Positions 12,495-24,900 of a stretch of DNA of 64,000 nucleotides are shown here, piece by piece. The notes under the pieces are model-generated. The model saw only the letters and a list, made by a program, of their open reading frames with translations. It did not search any database and had not been told where the DNA came from. Position 1 is the stretch's first letter. Each line of letters opens with the position of its first letter. Location of the stretch: positions 1 through 64,000 of the forward strand of contig RCNN01000088.1 of assembly GCA_003667245.1 (NCBI GenBank), written 5' to 3'. The DNA is from Heterostelium multicystogenum (taxonomy: Eukaryota > Evosea > Eumycetozoa > Acytosteliales > Acytosteliaceae). Both the position numbers and the translations under genes were made by a program.

Positions 12495-13130
12495 CTATTC
12501 GGGTTCGAGATTCAATTTATTAATTAACCATGTTGTCATATTGTGTTGGCCATAAGAACTTGCACAGCTGATTATTCTGTGTATTAGAGTAGTAAAATGA
12601 ATGTCGTTTACATCATAAGAAACAAAGGCCTTGTTTGCAAGGAATTCAAAAACTTCAAAGTTCTTTCCACGAGGAGCATGTAGCAGTGCATACATATAAT
12701 TCCATTCTTTAAATGAGAGTGTCATCAAATAGTTGATGATATCCATTCTTCCATACATTGCACAAAGTGTCAACAAACTCCTGACATCATCTATAATCCG
12801 CAGATTCTCTACAAAGAACTTTAGTATCTCCAAATTGTTTACTCTCACAGCAGCGTACATTGCTTTTTGTACTTCTAGAGTGAATTCGATTGAAAGTTGA
12901 CAGCTGTCAAGAGTTCTTGACCGCTTGCATGATTCCAATTTCTTGAAATACCAATACAGCTCTTTCCTTAGATTGTAGAGGACCAGATACTCAGGATTGA
13001 CAATTAGCTCCTTCCATCTCATGGTCTTTAATTGCAGGACTTGGTGAATAAGCCTTACATTCCAAAATACAATTGACTGTAATACTTTATTTTGCAACAA
13101 TACTTTTTTAAAAAGATATATTGTCAACAT
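12495..13130 (-). CDS. Short ankyrin-repeat family paralogue
   Basis: This has the same leader module as its neighbours (VLQSIVFWNVRLIHQVLQ, MRWKELIVNPEYLVLYN), followed by degenerate ankyrin-like repeats (VNNLEILKFFVENL, MYGRMDIINYL, GQHNMTTWLINKL). At about 211 residues it is roughly half the length of the paralogues at 10974 and 48797, so it is either a truncated copy or a naturally short member. I start it at the ATG at 13130 rather than at an upstream TTG. The convergent arrangement with the adjacent paralogue suggests a local duplication with inversion. Confidence 0.7.
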   Translation of the reverse strand: MLTIYLFKKVLLQNKVLQSIVFWNVRLIHQVLQLKTMRWKELIVNPEYLVLYNLRKELYWYFKKLESCKRSRTLDSCQLSIEFTLEVQKAMYAAVRVNNLEILKFFVENLRIIDDVRSLLTLCAMYGRMDIINYLMTLSFKEWNYMYALLHAPRGKNFEVFEFLANKAFVSYDVNDIHFTTLIHRIISCASSYGQHNMTTWLINKLNLEPE

Positions 13131-13292
13131 GATCAACAAATCAAATTGAACTGATCAAAATAGCACACAACACTTTAAAATAAAAAGAGACACTGAAATG
13201 GAAATTTGGAAATGATTGTGAATTTTCTATTTCAGTGAAAAATGATGGTTGGGTCCTCGATCAAGAACAGCCAGTCGGATTATTCCCGACTT

Positions 13293-16183
13293 TTATTTTT
13301 CTGTATCGGTGATGCTCGATTTGAGCGCCATTTCTTCTTCCACGAGCATCTTCTTCTCAAGTTGATCTAACAAGTGGCGATAGTATTCTGATTTTTTGGG
13401 TCGTCTAATTTATCTTGGCAGTGGAAAGTCAAATATGAGTATGTTAGATGTAAAATCTGTCGCATGTCAATTGCCAAGTCGGGTGATCCACCCTTAACCG
13501 ATGATAATAGCTGTCCAAGTGAGCTATATATTCCTTTAAGACTCTCATCGGTGGTTAGCTCTGGTGATTGCCTGAAGAGGGACTGGATTTTGTTGAGATC
13601 AAGAAGAGCTGAGAGGCGGTCCACTACTGCAATGTGTGCAACAGCGCGGCAGTAATAGGATGGAATAAAATCAGGTTCCGCATTGACAATTAGATTGAGG
13701 TCTCCAATGATTGATGCCATTTTGGCTTCAAAGATACCTCTTCTTGTAAAATAGTTGGAAGGAGCCTTTGATTCGGGTCGAGCAAGCCCACTTTCATAGA
13801 TGGACACAAAGTAGTCTAATGCAGCCTTACCATTTCCAAGATAGACTTGAATAAATCCAAGTCTATTTAGTGCATTAATGGCAAGAATTGGATTGTTATA
13901 TTTCTCGGCCTTGGCAATTTCCTTCAAGATAGTTTCTGCTTCCGGAATTCTAGTGATATCGTCATTGAGGGTGAGTGCTTGGACGTAGAACATTTTCACG
14001 GCGGCAAGATTTGGATATTTATCATAAAGTGATTTGGCAGTTTCCAAACCCTCTTCAAATCGAGAAGATCTCATTTGTGTTGAACCCTTAACAACTTGAA
14101 CCATGATTCTCTCCAGTTCGCTATCGTAGGTATTGAGCTCCTCTGCCTTGTCTATGGCTTTCCATACTTTTTCGACACTTTCTTCGTCGTTCTTTGGCAG
14201 CAAGTATGCTTTGATGGCATAGAGAATGGACTTTTGTGGACTGCTCTCGATTTGCTTGTCAATCTGCTGCAAAGTTGGTTGCAGCGTTGAGATATCAAAG
14301 AATTGGTCCTCCATGAACTTTTGCTCGAGCATCTCTGCAGTAGTTGGATATCTGTGGAACTCCCATTTGATGTTGGAAAATGGTTTGTGTCCACCATAGA
14401 ATGGCGCAAAATTAATCATCTTGAAAACTTTGCTGTTGTTGATGGCGTATGTGTAGATCATCAACAAAATAGAAGTCAACTTGCTTACTGTTTTGTACAC
14501 TGGTAAGCTGGAGATCAGCTCCAAACATTGGTATATATCCAAGAGTTGATTGAAATAAACTGAATCTAATTGATTCTGCTTGATATGGCGATTGATGATT
14601 GCTTGAATTGCCTTGGAATTGCGGTTGATTATACCGGCTGCCTTCTCAAGGTCTGACATTGATACAATTTTCTTAGAAATAGTATCGTAGAACAACTTCT
14701 TCTCTACGTTGGAAAGACTACTCATAAACTGATGCCACTGGCTGTTATCGTGTGGCAGAGTGTCTACGTAGAAGTTAATTGCGGCAGTGTAGAAGTTTAC
14801 AGCAAAGCCATCCATTGTATCGTTTTCGGCAGATCTCTCTGCAGTTGATGGATAGCTATCTAACAGCTTCTTTACATCCTTCACCAACTGATCAACAGTT
14901 TCCTTCTTGGCTCCAAAGGCAAGGAAAGCCTTCATTTTTACAATATAGATATTCATCAAAATCGAGTCCTTATATATCTTGCTTGTATCTCTCATGGTAT
15001 GGTCCTATCCAACAAAGTAAGTATGTAATCTAGTCATTGCTGTAAATCGAATAGAGTTACCTACCTCCCAATATTTCAAAGCGAGATCTGCATATTTGTT
15101 TGCTTCTTCTATGTTCTCAAGCTTAGTGTAGCACTCACAGAGCATATATGCCGAGAAACAATCCTCTTGAATCTCAAAGAGAGTCTTGAACACGTCCAGT
15201 GCTTCCTTGTGGTTTCCATCATCGGTGAGAAGCTTTGCTTTGCTGACCACACCATTGTAGAATGTATTGTAGGTAGATATATCGCTCTTTCGGTATTCGG
15301 ATACTGGGGTGCTGGCCAAACCGAAATTGATACGCTCCAATGCCTTTTTCCGGTCTCCATTCACTCTTATTTGTGAAACACCATAGTTGATCGAATCGAT
15401 TGGTGAAAAATCTGACGGAAATCTTGATTCCAACATCTCCATGACCTTAAAGCTGGATTGGAAGTCTCCTGCATTGTAGGCGAGATGGTAAGCTTCCCTC
15501 AAGAAATGGGGATTGACGTTATCAGCATGATTCTTGAGGATATCAAGCGCCAATACTGTGCAAGCCGATATGGATTTTTCTGTTGGTTGATTCAAGCATG
15601 TATTCATGGCTGTGTATTTTATGTTGAAAAGCAGTTGACTCTGCAGGCTTTGAGGGTAATGCTCGACAAGGCCGTTAGCAATGCTAATTTGCTCCATTGC
15701 AGCATCCAGATTATGAAAATGGTAACTATATATCCTAGCCTTCGTCAAGTAAACATTGATGGTATAGACACTGTTGGTCTTGAGAATTCTGTCGCACATA
15801 TTCAATGCATCTCCATATTGACCAGCGACCATCAGTTTGTTCATTTCTTCCATCATCTTCAAAGCCTCATCATTGATTTGGTCAGGTGTTTTCACACCAT
15901 TACCACTATTATTACCACTACTGAAATTTCTTTTGATCAAACCATATCTAGAATTCATTTGATTGAGGATTCCATTTGAAGAAGTTGAGGATTGTGTCAA
16001 CGAGTATGCTGTTGAACCATTAATAGAAGGCTTCCAATAAGTAGACGATTGCTTCGTTGTCATCAATGAGGTTGATTTCGATAGATTCACAACATTGTTG
16101 TTACTTTTTGCATATAGTTTCACACTTTGAGAAACACTAGTGTTTGGAAATCTACAGGCGACAATTGAAGTAATTCTATTCAT
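13293..16183 (-). CDS. Large TPR-like protein with probable mitochondrial presequence
   Basis: The N-terminus (MNRITSIVACRFPNTSVSQS, then S/N/K-rich and nearly free of acidic residues) looks like a mitochondrial targeting sequence. The rest, some 900 residues, is helical with repeated TPR-like hairpins (ALNMCDRILKTNSVYTINVY, ALDVFKTLFEIQEDCFSAYM, AADY-type segments, CRAVAHIAVVDRLSALLDLN). Exon 1 is 16183-15065; a 60-nt intron (GTAGGT..GATAG) occupies 15064-15005; exon 2 starts at 15004 in phase 0 (YWE joined to DHTMRD). Exon 2 stops at 13367 as written. A one-base change in the A6 run at about 13391-13396 opens a clearly coding tail (SEYYRHLLDQLEKKMLVEEE) ending with TAA at 13293-13295. I therefore extend the gene to 13293. 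The pathway is unknown. Confidence 0.75.
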
Positions 16184-17019
16184 TTGCTCTAATAAATATC
16201 AGACCGATCAATCAATCTGATTTCATAATGTCTCATAAAATTGTATCCCAAAATTTTCCATTTTTTATTTTGTTTTGAGGATACAATTTTTTTGTATTAA
16301 GATTTACTTTAATCTGTTTTTTTTATTTTAACTAATTCAATATTTTACAACTTCTCCCCAATAACTTCTATATTAAGTTGAGCCATCCAATCAGATTTGA
16401 AATATTGTTTTTCTCTTCGAATTGTGAAAGTTAACTTGTACGAAAATGATTGAATGAATCTATTTTAACCTTTTTCCTTTGATAAATATTGGTGCGAGTT
16501 GTACATGGGTTATACGAGTGCTCAAGTATGATAAATATTTTAGTTTAAATATTAAAAGATAACCCCCCACTCTTATGCGAATGATCATTGCATTGTTTTC
16601 GATTTGATAAAAGTGATGTTGGCTGATCAAAAATTTTATTCATTTTTGGCAGAACTGGCAGATTTTGTAATCCAAATTTCCTGGAAATCATCAATTTATT
16701 AACAGAAGTTTAGTGGAAATAACCAATTATTTTGAGCGAGTATTTGCCTTGTGGAATATGGATATGTTAGGGTAGTAGCCTTTTATATTATTGATTTAAT
16801 TTCGTGTTTATTTTCCTCATTTATCGTACTCTGTGATCAATGTAGTGAAGTGTTCTCCCCAACATTATTAAAAGGGGAGCAAGTTGATGCTGATGTTCAA
16901 AACCATTCATTTCAAATCATTGTTCTTTTATGTTCTTGTTCAACAATACCTGCTAAACTAAACAAAGATTGAACCTCTATCTTCTGCTGCACTTGGAATA
17001 ATTATTTAATATTATAAGT
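16184..17019. other. Divergent intergenic region
   Basis: This separates the divergently transcribed TPR and GATA genes. It contains AT-rich homopolymers and one weak 73-codon frame (16751-16972) without recognisable features. It probably carries both promoters, but I cannot point to a specific site. Confidence 0.5.
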
Positions 17020-18522
17020 ATGAACTTTGGTGACTATCCTTCCTATCGTGAACAGAGCCAAGGTGGCCGCCCTGAGCTTAGAGATTCTGATGATGCCCCG
17101 GGCAATGATCCTGCTGATCGAAACGATAGCAATGTGTCCTGCTCCAGCCAAGAAGGCAGTTCCACCTCTTCCTCCTCTTCTTCTTCTTCATCTCCTTCTT
17201 CAGGTGATGAGACTGTGATGATGGCTGACATTCCACAAAATTTGACTGGAGCAGCCAATATTGATTATCTTGAGATAATTAGGACCGCCAATAAATTTTT
17301 GAGTAGAGATGATACCTATTGGCAAAAGGTAAGATCAAAACATTCATTTGAAGTAAGGTATTACAAATTTGTTGTTGTTGACTTTGTTATTATTATTGTT
17401 ATTATGAATGTAGCTGTTGACTGTGCAACAACTGTTACAAAGAGAATTTACTAAAGGTGCTTTAAAGAAGAAATCTGATCTCACCGACACATATATCCTT
17501 GGAATTGTACTATGTAAACGATTAATTGATCTCTTCCCAGGATCCAGTAAAATGGTACGTATCAATCAATAAAGTCATATAATACACTACTATTCAGTAA
17601 TTATTAACTTAAAAGATAATAATATCAACTAGACCAATAAGGAAAGATCAATTTATTTGTAAGTAATACTAATATAACTTCTATTATTGATGATGATGGA
17701 GGATTTACTTACTTTTAGTTATTTAAATATATATTTAAAGAACTCTTTATAATACTTTTAGAGAAGCTTGTGATATCTACATTCCTTTACCATACAAAGC
17801 TTTAACTTCGCCACAACCAAGCACTGTACAAACTTCATCGCCAACCATGCTTGATTCTTTGGTTGATTTTGAAACCGATGGACCATTTCCACTCATTTCT
17901 GATCCTCCAAGTGATGAACAACAGCAGCAGCATCAACAGCCAGCGTCAAGTCAGAGAAGAAAGCGTAGTAAAATCGATTTGAATGATATCATTTGTTTTT
18001 AAATGTAGAGTCACCTACTCACCAGAGTGGAGATTAGACCGTAATGGAAACAGAGTGTGCAATCGTTGTGGTCTTAGAGACAGAAATGAATATAGAATCC
18101 AAAAGGAAGCAAAGAAGAGACATAGTATTTTAAATGTACTAAATTCTACAGGTGATCAGCCTGCTTCCACAACTACAACTACGACTACTACAACAACAAC
18201 AACCACTAGTTCCACTCCATTGTCACCCAAACGTTCAACTACTCCATGGACCCCACCTTCATCTCCATCATCTACCTCATCGACCGACGAAGTCCTAGCT
18301 AGAAACTGGGGATCCTTTCATCCCTATAGTGATGTTTCACCACAAAACAAACTTAACATTACATCAATATTAAACGATGCCAAAGACAATGTTAACTATA
18401 CTAATTACTATAACAATCTATTGAATGAAGATATAAATAAAGACTATGACGGAAACAGCGATGAACTTAATGAACAAGCTTCCAAAGAAGCTCCACATCG
18501 CCAAAACCGTTTCCAACAATGA
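17020..18522 (+). CDS. GATA-type zinc-finger transcription factor (four introns' worth of splicing checked; one frame break)
   Basis: Three introns are visible: 17329-17413, 17555-17632 and 17659-17761, with GTAAG/GTACG/GTAAG donors and AG acceptors that keep the frame. The N-terminus is Ser-rich and acidic. A conserved-looking segment follows (LLTVQQLLQREFTKG, then IYLEACDIYIPLPYKAL). The single GATA finger reads CFKCRVTYSPEWR through CNRCGLRDRNEYR, giving C-x2-C-x17-C-x2-C with the family SPEWR and CNRCGL signatures. The first CxxC is recovered only if one T is removed from the T5 run at 17996-18000; as written the frame stops there. A polythreonine stretch and an N/S/P-rich tail follow. 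It should bind GATA-like DNA sites in the nucleus. Which dictyostelid gta/stk factor it matches I cannot tell. Confidence 0.82.
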
Positions 18523-18877
18523 TATATTCAATACACATGTGTGTCGCGACTCGTAGTACTTTATTGCAACATTAGATAATCGCTCCATTTGCTTTTAAAT
18601 GGTTTTATTTATTGTTTGATTTGATAAAGAAATAGATAAAGGAATAAAGAAAGGATTAAATGAAATAAATGTAGGAATTAATGTTGGAATAATTGGAATA
18701 ATAAAAAAATTGAGGATACAATTTTTAATCTTTAGATATGTCAAAAATTAGTTCAACAAGAAAGAAAACTAAACAATCAAAAGAAAATTACAAACTATCA
18801 GATATTCCCGAAGATTCAAATGAAATTGTTGGATTTAATTGTTTTTGTACATGTGGGAATCAACTAAGATGTGTCCT

Positions 18878-19955
18878 TCAATTGTTCCATAACTCTTGTC
18901 TAGGGGCTGTCAACTGTTTTAAAGTAGTATTAACCCAAGGAACTATTAAGAAGTAAGGAACACAATGAAATTTTTGAATATTAGTATCTGTTTGTTTTTT
19001 GATCATTCCAAAGAGGTTTCCTGAACTGTTGAAGATAACTCCCGAACCAGAGTATCCAGGTTCACCCGATGTATTAATCTCCAGAAGGTCTTCTCCGCAA
19101 TATGAAACATAACCAAAGTCTGTTGATGGTACTGGAGGATTGTATTCTAATTTCATTTCTGTTAGTAATGAATGAGAAATGCTAGGTTTTGGGTAACCAG
19201 CTACACAAATAGGTTCCCCATTGGGAATGGTCTTGCTGGAAGGAATTGAGACTGGGGTGATATTTCCAATTAAATCATCCTTTGGAAATTCTAGTAATGC
19301 AAGATCTAACTCCTCTGGTTTTGAGCTCGATAAAAATATAGCGTTTTTCCACTCTCTGGGGTGATTAAACCCCACATCGTATATTAGTGGACCTTTATCA
19401 GTAAACCATTCACTGAGTTGATCTGTATAATTTCTAGGAATTGCTACATGAGCAGCTGTTAAAATGTATCTCTCTCCAATGCGGAGTCCAATTCCACAAC
19501 CATATATATTTTTGTTGGTTCTGACTCTGATCAACACTGTACGGTGTTGTAAATCTTTTAATAAACCTTGAGATATCGGTGCTAATATAGGATAAATTAG
19601 TATTATTATTTAAATCAAATTATATGATGTATAATGATGTAAAAAATAAATGATAATTGTATATCGAGGGTATTAACTATAATATAAAAAAGTAAAAGAA
19701 AAGATGATTGATTGATTGATAGTATAGTAATGTTTGTGTTGTTGTAGTCGTTGTTTGTGATGATATATGATACATACCTTGAGCAGGAGCTGTACTATGA
19801 ACTGAGCCTTTCTTTATATATGGTTCAAAGTTATTATATAAATCAATTCCAAAGTTGGGTGAAAGTTTCATGAAATCATCTTTGGACCTTTTGGAAAAAA
19901 GTAGAACCACTACAAACAAAAGAAGGACCAAAATCAAATTGAGTGCCTGGCTCAT
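18878..19955 (-). CDS. Trypsin-like serine protease-domain protein
   Basis: Two exons: 19955-19778 and 19581-18878, with a 196-nt intron (GTATGT..ATTAG); the splice keeps the frame (TAPAQ joined to APISQG). The catalytic triad of a chymotrypsin-fold protease is visible: His in YILTAAHV, Asp in ELDLALLEF, Ser in GEPGYSGSGVIF. As annotated, the N-terminus MSQALNLILVLLLFVVVLLF is a signal anchor, giving a membrane or secreted protein of 293 residues. There is a rival reading. The overlapping frame from a good acceptor (exon start 20015) reads DPSEWSIADTKSFIEDFKSN and meets the protease frame after a one-base break near 19900. That would replace the hydrophobic start with a SAM-like soluble segment and add upstream exons. 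I prefer neither strongly. Confidence 0.72.
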
Positions 19956-20015
19956 AGTTTGATTTGAAATCTTCTATAAAGCTCTTTGTATCTGCAATGG
20001 ACCACTCAGAAGGAT

Positions 20016-20972
20016 CTGTATGAAATATAATTAGATTGATGATTTATAACTTTTTTGAAGTAATACTAAATACATTTTATCTTTGAAAGAAGACATTATA
20101 ATTGTAATGAATAATAATGAAAATAAAAATAATCAAAAATTTCTTATAAAGGATACTGTGGTTTCACAAACAAACATTATTTTATTAATTTGAAGTTCCT
20201 TTAAAACATAACTAATTGTATTTGATTGAATATCCAATTTGGATGATTAACTTTTTTAAAACTTGAACCATCGGAATTTTAGAAATAAATTCTATTTTTG
20301 AAAAGAGCCACTCTAACAGATTCTAATCCCATCACCTCAAAAATTGTGATCTTAAAAGTTACCTTTTGGTTGTAATCTTAAAGGTTTCACAAAAAAATCG
20401 TTTGAATTAATAGATGATACTTTTGTTGAATTGTGCAGTTGTTGATATTGACCCAAAATGTTAATATAGAAGTTGATTTTCAAATTACTATAATAATAAA
20501 GGTATATATCCTGGAGTTTTGTTAATAATTAAAAAAATACTCATCTTTAGTTATTGTTTTAAGAGTGGATCTTTTTTAAACCAAAGAGGTAATGTACTAA
20601 GCAAACTAGTGATTAACGAGAATTTGTATCTTTGAGGTACTAAAATGATACTATCTAACAATGTTGTGAATGATTCAAGGGTGAAGCGACTTAGTTAGAT
20701 TTTCTCTTGTTAAATTAGGTTAATGTCCCACGGTTGCCAATGAGAATCGAAATGGTCTCCCTCCTAACCATGATTTCTTGGGTATTGAAAAGTGACTATC
20801 ATTTTGTAAAGTGTATTATCTATTATAGAATAGTACTCTTTAACAAAAGATTGATGAGAGTGATAAAGTAGAAAAGCTTGGTTATGATATTAATAATCTT
20901 ATAACAATGAATAGAATATAATATTTATTTAATTATCTTTAAATACATACCTTGGTTATGATATTAATAATC
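20016..20972. other. AT-rich gap or intron upstream of the protease gene
   Basis: No coding frame of note. If the longer reading of the protease gene is right, this would be mostly intron. It includes the direct repeat described separately. Confidence 0.4.
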
Positions 20973-20998
20973 TTATAACAATGAATAGAATATAATAT
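20877..20998. repeat. Two 48-bp direct repeats, period 74
   Basis: The 48 bases at 20877-20924, beginning CTTGGTTATGATATTAATAA, recur without a visible change at 20951-20998. The second copy is followed by GTAACCAAGG, an inverted match to the start of the unit. Confidence 0.85.
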
Positions 20999-21101
20999 CT
21001 GTAACCAAGGATTTCATCGGGTATTTATACTTATTGTTTTCCCGTCGGTTGTCTCGCTGAGTCATCGATCCATCCTGGTAAACAATCGGTTTAGACATCA
21101 T
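20973..21101 (-). CDS. Possible small ORF or first exon (42 codons)
   Basis: Two adjacent ATGs at 21101 and 21098 open a frame beginning MMSKPIVYQDGSMTQRDNRR and ending LVTDIIFYSLL. The first 30 codons have noticeably higher GC and less biased composition than the surrounding AT-rich DNA. It points in the same direction as the protease gene and could be its first exon under the longer gene model. However, no consensus donor lies in frame; a good GTATGT at about 20950 lies beyond the stop. Confidence 0.3.
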   Translation of the reverse strand: MMSKPIVYQDGSMTQRDNRRENNKYKYPMKSLVTDIIFYSLL

Positions 21102-21161
21102 TGCGGTTCGGAGGCAATCTGAGTTGTCACTGGGGCTTCTATGGAATTTCCACGAGTTCTC

Positions 21162-21171
21162 TATGGAATTT
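21162..21171. repeat. Target-site duplication, left copy (TATGGAATTT)
   Basis: TATGGAATTT directly abuts the T-run that marks the 3' poly(A) end of the non-LTR element. The same 10 bases occur at 26952-26961 at the other edge, so the pair brackets the composite insertion. Confidence 0.7.
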
Positions 21172-21195
21172 TTTTTTTTTTTTTTTTTTTTTTTT
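21169..21195 (-). other. Poly(A) tail of the non-LTR retrotransposon (T27 on + strand)
   Basis: A run of 27 T on the + strand is a 3' poly(A) tail on the minus strand. It lies at the end of the element's 3' region and immediately next to the duplicated target sequence. Confidence 0.75.
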
Positions 21196-21797
21196 AATCA
21201 TCCAGGTGATCATAATTTATTAATTAAATAATAAATGGTGAGGGTCAGAACCTCACAGTGTACTATATATATATATTTCACGACACAAAGGGACAGTCGT
21301 GATTGCCCGAGATATATGAATAAAAAACAAAAAAAAAAAAAAAAAACAACATTTGTATACATATCCAAATGAAATATTAATCTATAAATGAACGCGGGAG
21401 CGCCAGATTGGGGATATCGCAACCAGAGATGGTGAAAATGTTCCAGTCTTTTTTGAACTCATTGATAGCAACGGTGGTGGCTGGTTCAGCAGTGCCTTTG
21501 GAAGTCAGCGATAAACAGAGCTTATGGTAATTTATTGCAACCAAGTTTTTATAGTACTTGCTTGACAACTTAGGAATGTTAGTGAAGTCAAGTGTCTTAT
21601 CACCATACAGATTGTTGGACACCACTCTCCATATGGCTCTGATTATGCACGCGGTTAAATGCAGAAACGGCAGTTTGGTTCTCTTACCTGATTTGGTATT
21701 TATAAAAGAGATGTTAGTGATAGACCAGTTTAGGAGATTGTAACCGCAATATCTTCTATATTGATTCTTGATTTTTGATAGTAAAGTTAACCCAAAA

Positions 21798-21919
21798 TTT
21801 AAAAGAGTAACACATAAAACGTATATATATAGGATCTATTAACAATAATTAATTATAACTATAGAGGAATTAGGGTTATTAATTGGAATGATTTGTTTAT
21901 TTGATTATTTCGGTTTTTA
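21798..21919 (-). repeat. Terminal repeat of the chromovirus (3' copy)
   Basis: Matches 26443-26565 except for one T in a T-run. It starts TTTAAAAGAGTAACACATAA on the + strand. The end of pol overlaps it, so its inner 61 bases are also coding. Confidence 0.85.
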
Positions 21920-24900
21920 AGAGTAGGTCTTCTTTTCGGGTTATAGGTCTTCCTTTGAGTTTTGACTGTCTTCTTAGGTTTCTGGTTGTCTTGTTCCTGT
22001 TCTTGTTCTTTCTTGAATATGTCTATCAGTTCCTTAGCATGAATGTATTTCTCGAATTGCCATGATGACTGATCTTCTGGGTAACCTAACCATTTGATTA
22101 AGTATTGTGTGCTCTTTCCAAACTTGCGAACACCCATTATCTTTTCAACCACATACTCTTCTTCTCCATTGACCAACTTCGGACCAGGCTCGGCAACCAA
22201 TTCGTTATTGTCTTCATTAACTTTGAATTTCATTACTTGGGTAACATTGAAAATTGCATGTCTCCTAGTGAAACCATCCAACTCCAATTCTAGGTTTAAT
22301 CCATTATTGAATACTCTTATTACTTTAAATGGACCTCTGTTTCTGTTTCTAACTGACTTCATAATTGATTCTTTATCTACATCCAAGTTGATAAATTCAT
22401 CCTTGACTAACACCCAATCTCCTTTCACGATATCAATCTTCTCCACTAACTCTTCTCCTTCTAACATTTGTAGTTGTTTGTCTAACAAACAATCTCGAAC
22501 TATCTCTCTCACCACATCTCTTTCTTCTCCACTAATTCGTTTTGCAAACAAATTTATAGGTGATGTCGGTACATAACCTAACACTACTTCAAACGGGGAT
22601 CTCTTAATTGTTGCATTATAGGTTGAGTTAATCGCAAATTGAATATTCTTGATCTCCTCGTCCCAATTCTCCTTCTTCTCCAAGGCTAATTTTCTCAACA
22701 TCGTTCTGATACTTCTATTCAGTCTCTCGGTCTGACCATCACTTTGGGGATGTCTGGGTACAGACATTCTCAACTTCGATCCAACTCTTCGGAATAATTC
22801 TTGCCACACTTCACTCGTAAAACGGGGGTCTCTATCACTGACTATCGATAACGGTAATCCAAATGATGTAAACACATTTTCATGAACTAGTTTAGCTGTC
22901 TCTATCGCTGTTATTTGTTTCTTCGTTGGTATAATTGTTGTATATTTACTGAATCTATCTACGACAACTAACACATAATTATAACCATTTAGACTCTCTG
23001 GTAAATCTAGAAAATCCAAACTTATATCTATTCCGACTCCTTCCGCTATCTCTAATGGCTGAATATTTGCTTTCTTCTTTACTTCTATTCTATTTTGTTG
23101 ACATTCTACACAATAATCACAAAACTCTTTCACCTTCTCGTACAATTTCCTACAATAGAAATTCTCCTTAATTCTCGTATACGTTCTTAAACTATCTCCG
23201 TGCCCACAATATGGCGTACTGTGTGCCTCTCTAATTATCTCTTTGATATGTTTTTCATCTACCAACACTAATCTTTCTTTTCCTTCCTTGTCTATGATAA
23301 ACAATAGACCTTCACGTTCTCTCCACGTATCTTTATGTCTCGCTTTCACTAACTCTACGTCACTATTTCCTTTATAACTTTCCTTAACTTCCATCAAATA
23401 ATCCCACTCTATAGGTATCCTATAAGTGTTCAACCTCGACAATACATCCGCTCCTACATTCTTTACACCGTCAATATGCTTAATTTCGTAATTGAATTGT
23501 GATAACACTTCAAGTGCTTTCAATTGATCTTTCGTTAAAGTCACTTGATCCTTCAAGTATAGCAAATTATAATGATCCGTAAAGATCTTTAATTTACTAC
23601 CCAAAAGTATCTTCATGTTCTTCTTCAAACACTCCTTTATCGCCAACAACTCTCTAAATCCTATTGATTTCGTCTGTTCAGTATTCTTCAACCTTCTTCC
23701 ATAAAACAACACCGGTCTCTCTACTCCATCTTTATCCTTCTGCTTGATAATTGCACTAATGCCAATATCACTCGCGTCCGTGTAAATATAGTACTCCTTC
23801 AACGGGTCTGGTAAATACAAATCTACGGTTTGTTTCAATTCTCCGATTAACTGATAAAATTCCTTCTTGGCTTCATCACTAATTTCAAATTCTCTCTTAT
23901 GTTTACGCAATTCTTCCAAATGTCTCGTCTTCTCTGGGTATTTGTCTATGAATTTTCTAAAATAATTAAAAAATCCTAGCGTTTTCTGCACTTCCTTCGG
24001 ATTAGTTGGATATGACATTTGATCCAACAACTCTGTCTTATAGTTACTACTATTAACTGTATTGAATTTGATTGTTCTACCCAGTATCTGTATTTCTCTT
24101 CTAAACAACTTCACTTTCTTCTTACTAATAAAGATCTTTCTTTCTCTGCACCTGATTAACATCTTAATCACTCTTCTAACATTCTCCAAAACAGTATCAT
24201 CTGCTGCTATGAGATCATCGAAATAATTATCGACAATATCTCCAAAATTCGATTCCATAAACTCGGCAAATCTAGCTGGTGCTCCACTTAATCCCATCGC
24301 CATCCTCTTATACCAATACAATCCTTTCTTCGTTCTAAAGGCTGTCAACCTCCTCGAACTCTCTTCTAACTCTACATGGAAATATCCTTTAATCACATCA
24401 CCTAGTGAAAAAATTCTTTTCCCACTTAATCTATTCAACACGTCTTCTATTATCGGTATCTTATACTCTAAATCTACTGTTCCTTCATTCAATTTCTTAA
24501 ATTGATTTACTAATCTATCAAACTCTCCGTTTTTATACACCGCAAAAATTGGTGATTCTACAATATCTTCTACATCTTCCGCTATTTTCTCTACCACGCC
24601 TAATTCTAATAATTCATCTACTTTCTTTTGAATATCTAATTCTTCCTTAAACGACTTCTTGAATGGATATTGACTCTTAATTACTACTCCTTCTTTCAAA
24701 ACTATTCTATGACTAATATCATTATCTCTCTTAATTACGCTAAAATCTGGAGCTTTCTCCACGATAACATCTCTGAATTTCTCTATTATTACTTTCTCTA
24801 ACGTTTCTAAATCTTCCTTTTCAATTAAATCCATTACTTCGGATACTATCTCTTCTTCTGTATTACTAATTTCTTCTATTTCTTCCTTCCCATCCATTGT

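Noticed and set aside
18738..18956. 72-codon + strand frame overlapping the protease gene
   Set aside because: Its 3' part is antisense to the protease C-terminus, and its composition is not distinctive.
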